DNA of 64,000 bases from Streptomyces sp. NBC_01481 (GTDB taxonomy: Bacteria > Actinomycetota > Actinomycetes > Streptomycetales > Streptomycetaceae), in assembly GCF_026339995.1 (NCBI RefSeq), contig NZ_JAPEPT010000003.1, forward strand, positions 1,054,001 to 1,118,000. Direction: 5' to 3'. Position 1 is the stretch's first letter; each line of letters starts with the position of its first letter. Below the pieces are notes generated by a model. It did not search any database. It was not told the DNA's origin and worked only from the letters and a program-made list of their open reading frames with translations. A program made the position numbers and the translations under genes. This document shows, one piece after another, positions 1-8,283 of the stretch.

Positions 1-1619
1 GGGTTCTCCCTCTCGTCGAAGACCACGAGCCTGCCGTCGTCCTGGAGGGTCAGCTTCGCCTTGCCCGCGTCGACCTCGTCACCGATGTCCAGGATGGAGA
101 CGGCGGAGATCTCGTGGTTGCCGTCCTCCGTGACCCGGACCTTGATCTTCGGGGCTTCGTCCGACAGTTTGCCGTCAGCCAGGCGGTCCAGGGTCGACAG
201 TGACGGCGTGAACGCGTAAACCGCTCCCTCGGTCCGTACGAACTGCTCGAACCGCACCTGCTTGCCGGCGAAGGAGACATCGGTCGTCGGGCCGATCATC
301 GGATCCGCGCCGACCTTTGGATCGCGCTTCGGGAAGCCGGTCTCGATGACCCAGTCCTTCTGGATGAACTCGAACTGCCTCACCAGGTCGGCCTGGTAGC
401 TGACGAAGACCAGACCGCGAGCGGCGTCAGGACCGTGCCCGCCCGCTCCCGCCGGGTCGAAGGGCAGGCCGTAAGGGATGCCGCGGCGCATGATGCGCCG
501 GCCGTCGAGATTGCCCTTCTCCGGTACGGGCGTCTCGCCCTTCTGGAACAGGAGCCCGTCGCGGGGGTTGGTCTTGCGGAGGTGGGAGAACAGCGGGGTG
601 ATCTCCCCTTCCAGGTCGTTCGCGAAGCTGATGTCGTTGTCGTTCGCCGCCTCCGGGTCGGAAGGCATGTCGGCGTGCGGACACTTCGCCACGGGCGTGC
701 CCGAACGCCAGCGCCCGACCATCCGGGCCGCCAGCCACTCCGTGGTGGCCTCCGGGGGCACGGCCTTCGCGTTCTTCAGCTCCTTCAGCCGCGCCCCGAT
801 CTGCGCCCACCAGCCTGGAACGTCCTGGCCGAGCCTGCGCACCACGTGGAACGAGCCGTTCCGCGCCCACTCCGGCAGACCGGAGGGCTTGCCGCTGACG
901 GTCTCCTCACCGACGACGAACTCGCCGGCCGGGATGATCCGGGTGCCCGGGTGTCCGTTCTTCCACTCCGGACGCTTGGGGTCGGGCTCGTCGAATCCCT
1001 TGACGGCCGGCTCGCTGACGCCGTCCTTGAAGCCGAAGTGCTCCTTGCCCCTCCGGTCACCGAGCAGAGTCCCGCCGTCCTGCTCGAAGATGATCACCAC
1101 TTTGTGGACGGAGGCTTCCTGCCGCTCCTGGGCGAGGGCCGCCCGAAGGTCTGCGACCCTGTCGGCCGCGATGGTGAGCACCGCATGGACGGGCTGCGCG
1201 TTGCTGTCGCCGAAGAGCCAGTTCTCCGGGGAGTTCTCCCCGGTGTCCCCGAGCATTCCGGCGCGTACGGCGGAGCCCTGCTTGAACGCCTGCTGCGTCG
1301 TGCCTTCCGCTGTACCGGGGAAGGGGTCCTTGCCCGTCAGCGTCTGCATGCCGCCGTGGGTGAAGCTGACGCTGCGCCATACGGCGGTGAGCGCCTTGGG
1401 GTCGTCACCGCCGGTGTTGCCGCGTGCCTTGCTGAAGGCCGCGTTGAACGCGGCGACCTGCCGGGTCGTGGCGATGCGCGGCTTCAGGCGGCGCAGCCAG
1501 GTGCGTGCCCGTGTCGCGTCGTCGAACTTCAGGAACAGTAGCTGTACGTGGTCCTTCTTGAAGCCGGCGATCACATCGCCCTGGATCTCCGTGCTCTCCC
1601 GCAGTGTCAGGTCTGTCAT
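1..1619 (-). CDS. DyP-type peroxidase with a possible C-terminal lectin-like extension (3' end beyond window)
   Basis: Haem peroxidase of the dye-decolourising family, of the fungal-like long class. About 539 codons are visible and the C-terminus lies outside the window. Family marks read here are the GFKDG motif (residues 196-200), the proximal-haem histidine in SHLRKTNPR (His346) and the distal arginine region RIMRRGIPYG (about 376-385). No Tat or Sec signal is seen, so this part looks cytoplasmic unless export is non-classical. After the peroxidase core the last visible residues contain QDDGRLVVF (526-534), close to the QxDxNxVxY mannose-binding motif of bulb-type lectins. That suggests a fused lectin domain, but only one motif is visible. 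The start at 1619 has GGAG seven bases upstream. It follows the copper-radical oxidase gene by 60 bases on the same strand, so the two are probably co-transcribed. Confidence 0.88.
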   Translation of the reverse strand, partial: MTDLTLRESTEIQGDVIAGFKKDHVQLLFLKFDDATRARTWLRRLKPRIATTRQVAAFNAAFSKARGNTGGDDPKALTAVWRSVSFTHGGMQTLTGKDPFPGTAEGTTQQAFKQGSAVRAGMLGDTGENSPENWLFGDSNAQPVHAVLTIAADRVADLRAALAQERQEASVHKVVIIFEQDGGTLLGDRRGKEHFGFKDGVSEPAVKGFDEPDPKRPEWKNGHPGTRIIPAGEFVVGEETVSGKPSGLPEWARNGSFHVVRRLGQDVPGWWAQIGARLKELKNAKAVPPEATTEWLAARMVGRWRSGTPVAKCPHADMPSDPEAANDNDISFANDLEGEITPLFSHLRKTNPRDGLLFQKGETPVPEKGNLDGRRIMRRGIPYGLPFDPAGAGGHGPDAARGLVFVSYQADLVRQFEFIQKDWVIETGFPKRDPKVGADPMIGPTTDVSFAGKQVRFEQFVRTEGAVYAFTPSLSTLDRLADGKLSDEAPKIKVRVTEDGNHEISAVSILDIGDEVDAGKAKLTLQDDGRLVVFDEREN

Positions 1620-1679
1620 CGTGTCTCCAGTTCCTCGGGTTGTTGGGGATGGAATTCCTGCGTCGGGAAGCGGGCGGCG

Positions 1680-3554
1680 TCAGCCTGTGTTCGGCGGGCC
1701 GAAGGACACGAACTTGGCGACGCTCGGTACGCCGTCCTCGTTGAGGAGGAAGAGCATGTAGTAGCCCGGTGGCGCGGCTTCCGCTGTGGGCGGTGCCTGC
1801 AGTTCGAGGGATCCGTCGCTCCGGCTCTTGATGCGGACGTCGAGATGGCGCTGGCTGAAGTTCACCGAGTGGGTCGCGGTCGTCGGGGCCAGCAGGACGG
1901 CCCGCTTGACGTCCGCGGCGTCCGAGGTCAGGACCGTGAACCGGTCGTCGTAGCCGACCGTGCCCCGGGGCACCGCGGAGAGGTCGGGACGCTCGCCGTT
2001 GTGCAGATAGGCCGGCTCGTAGATCTCGATGGAGCCGTCCATGTCGTCTTTGATGTCGGGGTCGTTGGCGATCTGCTGCGCCTCGTCGCCGGTGACCATG
2101 ATGCGTCCGTCGGGCAGGACCACGGCGTTGGAGTGGTAGCCGCGCGGCAGCCGCTGGGCGGGCCCGAGCTTCCAGTTGCCGTCGGTGTCGCGCATCTCGG
2201 TCTGCCGGTACTTCAGGTCGGCGTTGGGGTTGTAAAGCCCGTTCCCGTAGTCGCGGATGTCGTAGGAGCCGTTGACGGTGAACAGCGTGCCGTCGGGCAG
2301 GATCAGGGTGTCGTCCTGCGTACGGCCGAAGGCACGGGCGTCCTTCGTCTTCCACTGGCCGCCGACGAATTGGTACGTGTTCGGGTCGTCCCGGTCGCCG
2401 CCGAGGACGAGGACCGAGTCGGGGCCCTTGAAACCGGCGGGCAGCGGCACCGCGGAGCCGTAATTGCGCATGAGGACGCCGGGCCGGTCGGGCAGGCTCG
2501 TGCGGGTCTCGGTGACCGGGTTGAAGAGCCACTGCTGGTTGTGATCGCGGCCGAGGCCGTAGATCTTGCCGTCACGCAAGGAGAACAGATGCGGATAGTC
2601 GTGTTTGAACGGGGCTTCCGCCTTGAAGACGTCCACGGGCACGTTCTCGGGGACGTCGGTCTTTGTGGTCGGGACCGGGCGGCTGAGAGCCGGGAAGCGT
2701 TCCACGATGGGCGTGGGCGTGCCCCAGCCGAGCTCCGACTGCCCGGACATGATGAGGATCCGCCCGTCGGCACCGGTCACGGCGCTCGGATACCAGCGGC
2801 CCACGGACATCTGCTCGTTGATCGACCAGGTTTCTGTCCAGGGGTCGAAGACGAGGGACAGCTTGGCACCGGAGCCGTGGTTGCCGCCGAGATTGCCGCC
2901 GAAGACGCCGAGCATGCCGTTGGGCAGAAAGGCGTGACCGGCGCAGAAGAACGGCGCGGGACGTGGTTCGTCCTTGCCGTCCGGCATCATCACGGTGGGC
3001 GGCGTGACCTCCTTGAACGCGTCCGGGCCGCGGCCCTTGGCCGGGTCCCACAGATGCGCCCGGCCCGCGTTCGCCTTGCCGATGATCTGGGTGGGGGCGG
3101 TCTCCTTCGTGGGGTTGGTCTCGATCCTCTCGAAGGAGAACATCAGGACCTTGCCGGTGGGCAGTTGCGCCACGTGCACGGCGAAGTCGGGTGACGGGAA
3201 GTACTCCTTGAAGACGCCGAAATCCCGCGCGCTGAACGCGGCGTTGTGCTTCGCCTGGGACTTGGTGAGCGATTCCAGGCGTGCCGTACGCATCAGCTGT
3301 GAGTAGTCGCCGAGGTCCTCGGCTCCCCGGCGGGCCCTGGCGTGCGTCTCGGCGTGCTCCTGGCCGAGGACGGCGGCCTCGGCCGGGTCTACGGTGACTT
3401 TGCCGCCGGTGTCGCCTTCCGTCACCCGGGGGAGGGAACGCGGCTCGGACGCGCCGTCGTGAGCGGCGGCAGGGAGGACAGTGACGAGGGGGGTGGTCAG
3501 GGCGGAGATGACGGCGCAGGCGGAGATCAGCCTGGACAGTCGTGGTCGTGACAT
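1680..3554 (-). CDS. Secreted copper-radical oxidase, galactose-oxidase/GlxA-like (DUF1929)
   Basis: Protein of 624 residues with a Sec-type signal peptide (basic start, hydrophobic core, AAAH near 30-32), followed by kelch-type repeats and a C-terminal early-set domain. All copper and cofactor residues expected of galactose oxidase can be placed: Cys204 in FFCAGH and Tyr255 in GRWYPS (the Tyr-Cys cofactor), Tyr473-His474 in RGYHSN, and His562 in ATHSVN. It should oxidise an alcohol or a glycan to an aldehyde while releasing hydrogen peroxide. In Streptomyces lividans the related GlxA acts at the hyphal tip and needs the DyP peroxidase DtpA for maturation, so the adjacent DyP gene is a meaningful neighbour. 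The start has AGGAG five bases upstream. The true substrate cannot be read from sequence, and it may be a GlxA paralogue rather than GlxA itself. Confidence 0.9.
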   Translation of the reverse strand: MSRPRLSRLISACAVISALTTPLVTVLPAAAHDGASEPRSLPRVTEGDTGGKVTVDPAEAAVLGQEHAETHARARRGAEDLGDYSQLMRTARLESLTKSQAKHNAAFSARDFGVFKEYFPSPDFAVHVAQLPTGKVLMFSFERIETNPTKETAPTQIIGKANAGRAHLWDPAKGRGPDAFKEVTPPTVMMPDGKDEPRPAPFFCAGHAFLPNGMLGVFGGNLGGNHGSGAKLSLVFDPWTETWSINEQMSVGRWYPSAVTGADGRILIMSGQSELGWGTPTPIVERFPALSRPVPTTKTDVPENVPVDVFKAEAPFKHDYPHLFSLRDGKIYGLGRDHNQQWLFNPVTETRTSLPDRPGVLMRNYGSAVPLPAGFKGPDSVLVLGGDRDDPNTYQFVGGQWKTKDARAFGRTQDDTLILPDGTLFTVNGSYDIRDYGNGLYNPNADLKYRQTEMRDTDGNWKLGPAQRLPRGYHSNAVVLPDGRIMVTGDEAQQIANDPDIKDDMDGSIEIYEPAYLHNGERPDLSAVPRGTVGYDDRFTVLTSDAADVKRAVLLAPTTATHSVNFSQRHLDVRIKSRSDGSLELQAPPTAEAAPPGYYMLFLLNEDGVPSVAKFVSFGPPNTG

Positions 3555-3813
3555 GGGACTCCTATTGGCCTGTCGGCCTCCGTATGCATGACTCTCCCCC
3601 TGGGGGCGGGTGATGAATATGCAAACGGAATAGACCGAATGTTACTGACGGTGACCATAGGAACACAGAGCGTAATCACGTGCAAACGCGGGGAGTGAGC
3701 GTGTCGACCGGGCGAGAGGGGATTGTCGGGCTCGTCAGGGGTGGGTCGACCTTCAGCGTGGACGCGGGGGACCGCCGCAATGGCCACGCTCGGACGGGAT
3801 GAGCGGGTCACGC

Positions 3814-3833
3814 TGAGGTGAGGTGAGGTGAGG
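3814..3833. repeat. Four tandem copies of TGAGG
   Basis: A short perfect tandem repeat lies just beyond the 3' end of the small minus-strand ORF that follows katG. The rest of 3555-3813 holds the upstream region of the copper oxidase. It is relatively AT-rich around 3605-3665 and shows no gene. Confidence 0.7.
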
Positions 3834-3835
3834 GG

Positions 3836-4138
3836 CTACGACGGGGCCAGGTGTCCGCGCGCGAACTCGCGCCGGTGGCACAAGCCCTCGGTCAGGGCAG
3901 CGTCCAGATCTGGGTCGTCACGACGTAGAAGACAACGCCTCAAGGTCAGGTGGCGACGGTGGTCGGGGGGCCCGTTGGGATCGGCGAACCAGACGTCGGC
4001 GGGGACAACGGCCATGCTCTGCTGGAGAGTTCGAGCATCGGGCATGGCGTCGAAAGCAATGCGCAGTCGGTCGAGGCGGGTCAGCGAGAAGCGGCGGTAC
4101 GCGTGCGTTTCCTCATGGCGCGTGGCCTGCCTTGCCAA
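3836..4138 (-). CDS. Small hypothetical protein downstream of katG
   Basis: A 100-residue reading frame on the katG strand, beginning just past the katG terminator. I do not recognise the family. It is rich in charged residues, with the stretch LTRLDRLRIAFDAMPD early and HRRHLTLRRCLLRRDDPD later. Codon use is mostly GC-ending but less strict than in neighbouring genes, which would fit either a slowly decaying gene or a real small protein. No convincing ribosome-binding site is seen. An ORF on the opposite strand covers the same region and looks like a shadow. It could be a remnant of a longer gene. Confidence 0.4.
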   Translation of the reverse strand: MARQATRHEETHAYRRFSLTRLDRLRIAFDAMPDARTLQQSMAVVPADVWFADPNGPPDHRRHLTLRRCLLRRDDPDLDAALTEGLCHRREFARGHLAPS

Positions 4139-4139
4139 A

Positions 4140-4175
4140 ACGTCCAGGCCGGCCCGCGCGGGCCGGCCTGGACGT
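4140..4175 (-). terminator. katG terminator: perfect 36-base palindrome
   Basis: The 36 bases read identically on both strands, forming a long GC-rich hairpin built around GGCCGGCC-type arms. It begins 16 bases beyond the katG stop codon and separates katG from the small downstream ORF. Confidence 0.85.
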
Positions 4176-4190
4176 CATGTTCAGGCGGGA

Positions 4191-6422
4191 TCAGACGCGG
4201 TCGAACCGGTCGAGGTTCATCACCTTGTCCCACGCCGCGACGAAGTCGTTCACGAACTTCGCCTTCGCGTCATCGCTCGCGTAGACCTCCGCAAGCGCGC
4301 GCAGCTCGGAGTTCGAGCCGAAGACGAGGTCGGCACGGGTGCCGGTCCACTTGACCTCGCCCGTGGCGGCGTCGCGCCCCTCGAACGTGTTCTGGTCCCC
4401 GGACGTCGCCTTCCACGTCGTGCCCAGGTCGAGCAGGTTGACGAAGAAGTCATTGGTCAGGGACCCGGGCGTCGTGGTGAGGACGCCCAGCGACGACTGC
4501 TGGTGGTTCGCGCCCAGGACGCGCAGGCCACCGATGAGAACTGTCAGCTCGGGGGCGCTCAGCGTCAGCAGGTTCGCCTTGTCGATCAGCAGGTACTCGG
4601 CCGGCAGGCGGTTGCCCTTGCCGAGGTAGTTGCGGAACCCGTCGGCGGTCGGCTCGAGCGCGGCGAACGACTCCACGTCGGTCTGCTCCTGCGACGCGTC
4701 CACGCGGCCCGGCGTGAAGGGGACCTCGATGTCGAAGCCGGCGTCCTTGGCGGCCTTCTCGACGCCCGCACCGCCGGCGAGCACGATCAGGTCGGCGAAC
4801 GAGACCTGCTTGCCGCCGGACCGGGCCGCGTTGAAGGACTCCTGGATGCCCTCCAGGGTGCGCAGAACCGTCGCCAGCTCGTCGGGCTCGTTGACCTCCC
4901 ACCCGCTCTGCGGCTGGAGGCGGATGCGCGCACCGTTGGCGCCGCCGCGCTTGTCGCTGCCACGGAAGGACGAGGCCGACGCCCACGCGGCGGACACGAG
5001 CTGGGACACCGACAGGCCAGATTCGAGGACCTGAGCCTTGAGGGAGGCGATGTCCGCGGCGTCGACGAGCTCGTGCGTCACGGCGGGCAGGGGGTCCTGC
5101 CACACCAGCGTCTCGGACGGGACCTCCGGGCCGAGGTAGCGCACGACCGGGCCCATGTCGCGGTGGGTCAGCTTGAACCACGCGCGGGCGAAGGCGTCCG
5201 CGAACTCGTCGGGGTTCTCCAGGAAACGCCGCGAGATCTGCTCGTACGCCGGGTCGAACCGGAGCGAGAGGTCGGTCGTCAGCATCGTCGGGGCCAGGCT
5301 CTTCGACGCGTCGTGGGCGTGGGGGATGGTGCCCGCACCGGCACCGTCCTTCGCCACCCACTGGTGTGCGCCGGCGGGGCTCGCCGTCAGCTCCCACTCG
5401 TAGCCGAACAGGTTCTGGAAGAAGCTGTTGCTCCACCGGGTCGGCGTGCTGGTCCAGGTGACCTCGAGGCCACTGGTGATCGCGTCGGCGCCCTTGCCGG
5501 TGCCGAAAGTGTTCTTCCAGCCGAGGCCCTGCTCCTCGATGGAGGCGGCCTCGGGATCGGCGCCCACGTGGTCCGCCGGGCCCGCGCCGTGGGTCTTGCC
5601 GAAGGTGTGACCGCCCGCGATCAGGGCGACCGTCTCCTCGTCGTTCATCGCCATCCGGCGGAACGTCTCGCGGATGTCGCGGGCCGCGGCGATCGGGTCC
5701 GGGTTGCCGTTCGGGCCCTCCGGGTTGACGTAGATGAGGCCCATCTGCACCGCGCCGAGGGGGTTCTCCAGGTCCCGGTCGCCGGTGTAGCGCTCATCGC
5801 CGAGCCAGGTGGTCTCGGGACCCCAGTAGACGTCCTCGTCGGGCTCCCAGACGTCCGCACGGCCGCCGCCGAAGCCGAAGGTCTCGAAGCCCATCGACTC
5901 CAGGGCGACGTTGCCGGCGAGGATCATGAGGTCGGCCCACGAGAGGTTCTGGCCGTACTTCTTCTTGACCGGCCACAGCAGGCGGCGGGCCTTGTCCAGG
6001 TTCCCGTTGTCCGGCCAGCTGTTGAGGGGGGCGAAGCGCTGCTGGCCGGCCCCGGCGCCGCCGCGGCCGTCGCTGATCCGGTAGGTGCCCGCGCTGTGCC
6101 ACGCCATACGGATCATGAACGGGCCGTAGTGCCCGAAGTCGGCGGGCCACCAGTCCTGCGAGGTCGTCAGCACTTCCTCGATGTCGCGCTTCACTGCGGG
6201 GAGGTCGAGGGTCTTGAACGCCTCGGCGTAGTCGAACTCCTCGCCGAGGGGATTGGCCACGGCGGGGTTCTTGGCGAGGATCTTCAGGTTGAGCCGCTCC
6301 GGCCACCACTGGCGGTTTCCGCCGCCCTGGGTCGGGTGCGGGGCGCGCCCGTGCGCGACCGGGCAGCCACCTCCATCCTCCGTTTTCGCGTCTGTGACGA
6401 TTGCATCGTGGTTCTCAGACAT
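4191..6422 (-). CDS. katG: Catalase-peroxidase
   Basis: Bifunctional haem enzyme of 743 residues, the full family length, that removes hydrogen peroxide by catalase and peroxidase reactions. Distal residues are in IRMAWHSAG (Arg105, Trp108, His109). The proximal histidine is His272 in GGHTFGKTHG. The Trp-Tyr-Met adduct needed for catalase activity can be placed as Trp108, Tyr231 (LIYVNPEG) and Met257 (FRRMAMN). The second, degenerate peroxidase-like half is complete. There is no signal peptide, so it is cytoplasmic. The start has GGAAGG six bases upstream. Just upstream on the same strand is a broken furA-like remnant, and the intact Fur gene is divergent, so peroxide or iron control by that Fur is likely. 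A strong palindromic terminator follows. Confidence 0.98.
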   Translation of the reverse strand: MSENHDAIVTDAKTEDGGGCPVAHGRAPHPTQGGGNRQWWPERLNLKILAKNPAVANPLGEEFDYAEAFKTLDLPAVKRDIEEVLTTSQDWWPADFGHYGPFMIRMAWHSAGTYRISDGRGGAGAGQQRFAPLNSWPDNGNLDKARRLLWPVKKKYGQNLSWADLMILAGNVALESMGFETFGFGGGRADVWEPDEDVYWGPETTWLGDERYTGDRDLENPLGAVQMGLIYVNPEGPNGNPDPIAAARDIRETFRRMAMNDEETVALIAGGHTFGKTHGAGPADHVGADPEAASIEEQGLGWKNTFGTGKGADAITSGLEVTWTSTPTRWSNSFFQNLFGYEWELTASPAGAHQWVAKDGAGAGTIPHAHDASKSLAPTMLTTDLSLRFDPAYEQISRRFLENPDEFADAFARAWFKLTHRDMGPVVRYLGPEVPSETLVWQDPLPAVTHELVDAADIASLKAQVLESGLSVSQLVSAAWASASSFRGSDKRGGANGARIRLQPQSGWEVNEPDELATVLRTLEGIQESFNAARSGGKQVSFADLIVLAGGAGVEKAAKDAGFDIEVPFTPGRVDASQEQTDVESFAALEPTADGFRNYLGKGNRLPAEYLLIDKANLLTLSAPELTVLIGGLRVLGANHQQSSLGVLTTTPGSLTNDFFVNLLDLGTTWKATSGDQNTFEGRDAATGEVKWTGTRADLVFGSNSELRALAEVYASDDAKAKFVNDFVAAWDKVMNLDRFDRV

Positions 6423-6455
6423 GGGAATCCTTCCGGACCAGGCGGATCATGGTGC

Positions 6456-6627
6456 TCAGGAACTGCGGGCGGTGGAACAGTCGGGGCACGGGCCCCAGTA
6501 GGTGACCTCGGCCTCGTCGATCGAGAAGCCGGGGTCGTCGGACCGGGTCAGGCAGGGGTCTCGCCGACCGCGCAGCCGACGTCAGCGTCGATACGACACG
6601 TCCCTCGCACCGGGCCTGGCGGCCGGC
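6456..6627 (-). pseudogene. Remnant of a furA-type regulator gene in front of katG
   Basis: Reading the minus strand just upstream of katG gives the C-terminal tail of a Fur protein: DEAEVTYWGPCPDCS followed by a stop at 6456-6458. It is clearly similar to the tail of the divergent intact Fur (SEVEVTYRGLCPSCA). Further upstream the reading frame switches at a run of C residues near 6554-6558. In the other frame a stretch reading DADVGCAVGETP continues the FurA-like sequence. The N-terminal two thirds, including the DNA-binding helices, are absent. Only a leader with a ribosome-binding site and an ATG near 6628-6630 remains, and it opens a different frame. This is the usual position of furA in furA-katG operons of actinomycetes, so I read it as an internally deleted, frameshifted relic. 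Confidence 0.78.
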
Positions 6628-6685
6628 CATCACGTCTCTCCTGCCGTACTGGAGTCTTCCTGTCCCTTGGCTATCACCGGAACCG

Positions 6686-6713
6686 ATCCTACAATGGACA
6701 GAATCCAAGTCAA
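6686..6713 (-). promoter_or_regulatory. Candidate promoter for the furA-remnant/katG transcript
   Basis: On the minus strand a -35-like TTGACT (6708-6713) is followed after 16 bases by a -10-like TAGGAT (6686-6691). The stretch is AT-rich relative to its surroundings. Transcripts from here would carry a leader of roughly 260 bases across the furA remnant before katG. Confidence 0.55.
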
Positions 6714-6729
6714 TAAGCGCGCCAAACCC

Positions 6730-6785
6730 GTATCCCATCGGAACCCGGATGTCCACCGGTAAACTTCGGGTATCCCACCGAACCT
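6730..6785. repeat. Two near-identical direct repeats in the katG-fur intergenic region
   Basis: GTATCCCATCGGAACC at 6730-6745 recurs 40 bases later as GTATCCCACCGAACC at 6770-6784. They lie directly before the ribosome-binding site of the divergent fur gene and about 20 bases from the opposite promoter. This is the expected place for an operator, though which protein binds is inference. Confidence 0.5.
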
Positions 6786-6801
6786 GAATAGGTGAACCGA
6801 T

Positions 6802-7212
6802 ATGAGCGACCTGCTGGAGCGACTGCGGGGGCGTGGCTGGCGGATGACCTCCCAGCGGCGTGTCGTTGCGGAGGTCCTCGACGGCGACCACGTGCACCTC
6901 ACGGCCGACGAGGTGCACGCCCACGCGGCACAACGGCTGCCCGAGATCTCCCGGGCGACCGTCTACAACGCCCTGGGCGAGCTGGTCTCCCTCGGTGAGG
7001 TCATAGAGGTCTGCACCGAAGGCCGCGCCAAGCGCTACGACCCCAACGCACACCATCCGCACCAGCACCTGGTGTGCTCCAACTGCGGCACCATCCGCGA
7101 TGTCCACCCGACCGGCAATCCGCTGGCCGACCTCCCGGCAGGGGAACGGTTCGGCTTCACGGTGTCCGAGGTCGAGGTCACCTACCGCGGACTGTGCCCA
7201 TCCTGCGCCTAG
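6802..7212 (+). CDS. Fur-family peroxide/metal-responsive repressor (CatR/FurA-like)
   Basis: Protein of 136 residues, normal for Fur/PerR. The N-terminal winged helix (about 5-80, with SRATVYNALGEL as recognition region) is followed by the metal-binding dimerisation domain: histidines at 84, 85, 87 and 89, then CSNC (Cys92, Cys95) and the C-terminal CPSC (Cys132, Cys135) of the structural zinc site. It should repress katG, and probably itself, until peroxide or metal loss releases it. The ribosome-binding site AGGTGA precedes the ATG. It is divergent from katG, unlike the usual tandem furA-katG order; divergence is how catR and catA lie in Streptomyces coelicolor. Its TAG stop falls inside the CTAG target of a miniature element. 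Confidence 0.92.
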   Translation: MSDLLERLRGRGWRMTSQRRVVAEVLDGDHVHLTADEVHAHAAQRLPEISRATVYNALGELVSLGEVIEVCTEGRAKRYDPNAHHPHQHLVCSNCGTIRDVHPTGNPLADLPAGERFGFTVSEVEVTYRGLCPSCA

Positions 7213-7424
7213 GCCCTGTCCGGTCGATCTTGCCGGGCTCGCGTGCCCTGGCACGCACGCTCGCTGCGTTGTCGTCAGTCGCCGACGCTCCGCGTCGGCT
7301 CTCCCCCTGCCTTCGGCGGGGGGACCCCCATCCTCCGGCCTGCGATCGCACGCACCACAGTGACATCAGCCGCTCCGCGGCGGGCCGCTCACTGATCCGG
7401 CCTGATCGACCGGACAGAACCTAG
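7209..7424. mobile_element. Miniature inverted-repeat element flanked by CTAG (copy 1)
   Basis: A 216-base element with imperfect terminal inverted repeats starting CTAGG and containing CCTGTCCGGTCGATC at both ends. It is bounded by CTAG on each side and has no coding capacity for a transposase. A second copy in the same orientation lies at 39680-39845 and shares most of the left half and the right end. Copy 1 also carries an inner hairpin around CCTGCCTTCGGCGGGGGG near 7306-7323. The left CTAG supplies the stop codon of fur, so insertion at this site kept the gene's end intact. Confidence 0.8.
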
Positions 7425-7425
7425 C

Positions 7426-7475
7426 TCCGAAGTGTCTTCGTCACTTCGGACGACCTGTCGGGCCGACCCGGCAGG
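7426..7475. terminator. Two hairpins between convergent fur and deoR-type genes
   Basis: The first hairpin has nine-base arms TCCGAAGTG/CACTTCGGA (7426-7434 and 7442-7450). The second has CCTGTCGGG/CCCGGCAGG arms (7454-7475) with one wobble pair. Their place between two converging genes suits a bidirectional terminator. Confidence 0.65.
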
Positions 7476-7500
7476 GGCCAGGAAGCGCTGAGCGGACCGC

Positions 7501-8283
7501 TCACACCCGGATGACCTGGGGGCCCAGCTGTGCATAGCGCTGGGCCTCCACGGCCGAGAGCGAGGTGTCGGTGACGATGGCCTCGAAATCCGTTACCTCG
7601 GCGAACCGGCAGAAACTCACCGCGCCGAACTTGGTGTGTATGCCGGAAAATATCCGGCGCCGGGCCGACTTCATGGCCTGCGCCTTCACATGCCCCACCG
7701 CCGGATCGGGCGTCGTCAGCCCGTGCTCCCGGGAAATGCCGTTGGCCCCGACGTACGCCAGATCGATCACCAGGCCCGCCAGCATCCCGGTCACCCAGTG
7801 ATCCACCGTGGCCAGCGTGTTGCCCCGCACCCGCCCGCCCAGCAGTAATACCTGTGTGTGCTCCCGCCCGGCCAGCGAGCCCGCGGTGGCGAGTGACGCG
7901 GTGACGACGGTCAGTGGCCGGTCCTGGGGCAGCGCCTCGGCGATCAGCTGCGGGGTGAAGCCCTCGTCGACGAAGACGGTCTCCGCCTCGCCGAGCAACT
8001 CGACGGCTGCCGTGGCGATGCGGGCCTTCTGCGGTACGTACCGGGTGGTGCGGGCTGCGAGCGTCGTCTCGAATCCGGCGCTCTCGACAGGGTAGGCCCC
8101 TCCGTGCGTACGCCGGACCAGGCCGTACTCCTCCAGCACCCGCAGATCCCGCCGCACGGTCTCCGGGGAAACCATCAACTCCGCCGCGGCGGCGGCGACT
8201 TCCATCGATCCATTGCGTCGGGCAACCGCGAGAATGGCACGTCGACGCTCCTCGCCGTCCAGGGCTTTCTCCTCACTGTGCAT
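7501..8283 (-). CDS. DeoR/GlpR-family transcriptional regulator
   Basis: Protein of 260 residues. The N-terminal winged helix-turn-helix (about 12-65) has the family pattern VSPETVRRDLRVLEEYGLV followed by RTHGGA. The sugar-phosphate-sensing DeoRC domain follows (about 80-240), with VFVDEGFT and the GANGI segment. Such proteins repress carbohydrate or nucleoside uptake and catabolism genes and are released by a phosphorylated sugar. No sugar gene lies next to it here, so its target is not visible and may be elsewhere or only itself. The next gene is divergent and unrelated. The ATG at 8283 is taken as the start, although a GTG four codons later is also possible. Confidence 0.88.
   Translation of the reverse strand: MHSEEKALDGEERRRAILAVARRNGSMEVAAAAAELMVSPETVRRDLRVLEEYGLVRRTHGGAYPVESAGFETTLAARTTRYVPQKARIATAAVELLGEAETVFVDEGFTPQLIAEALPQDRPLTVVTASLATAGSLAGREHTQVLLLGGRVRGNTLATVDHWVTGMLAGLVIDLAYVGANGISREHGLTTPDPAVGHVKAQAMKSARRRIFSGIHTKFGAVSFCRFAEVTDFEAIVTDTSLSAVEAQRYAQLGPQVIRV

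Noticed and set aside
3828..6716. Very long plus-strand ORF opposite katG
   Set aside because: It is antisense to a complete, motif-rich katG. Its composition (Arg, Gly and Val rich) is that expected of a shadow frame in high-GC DNA.
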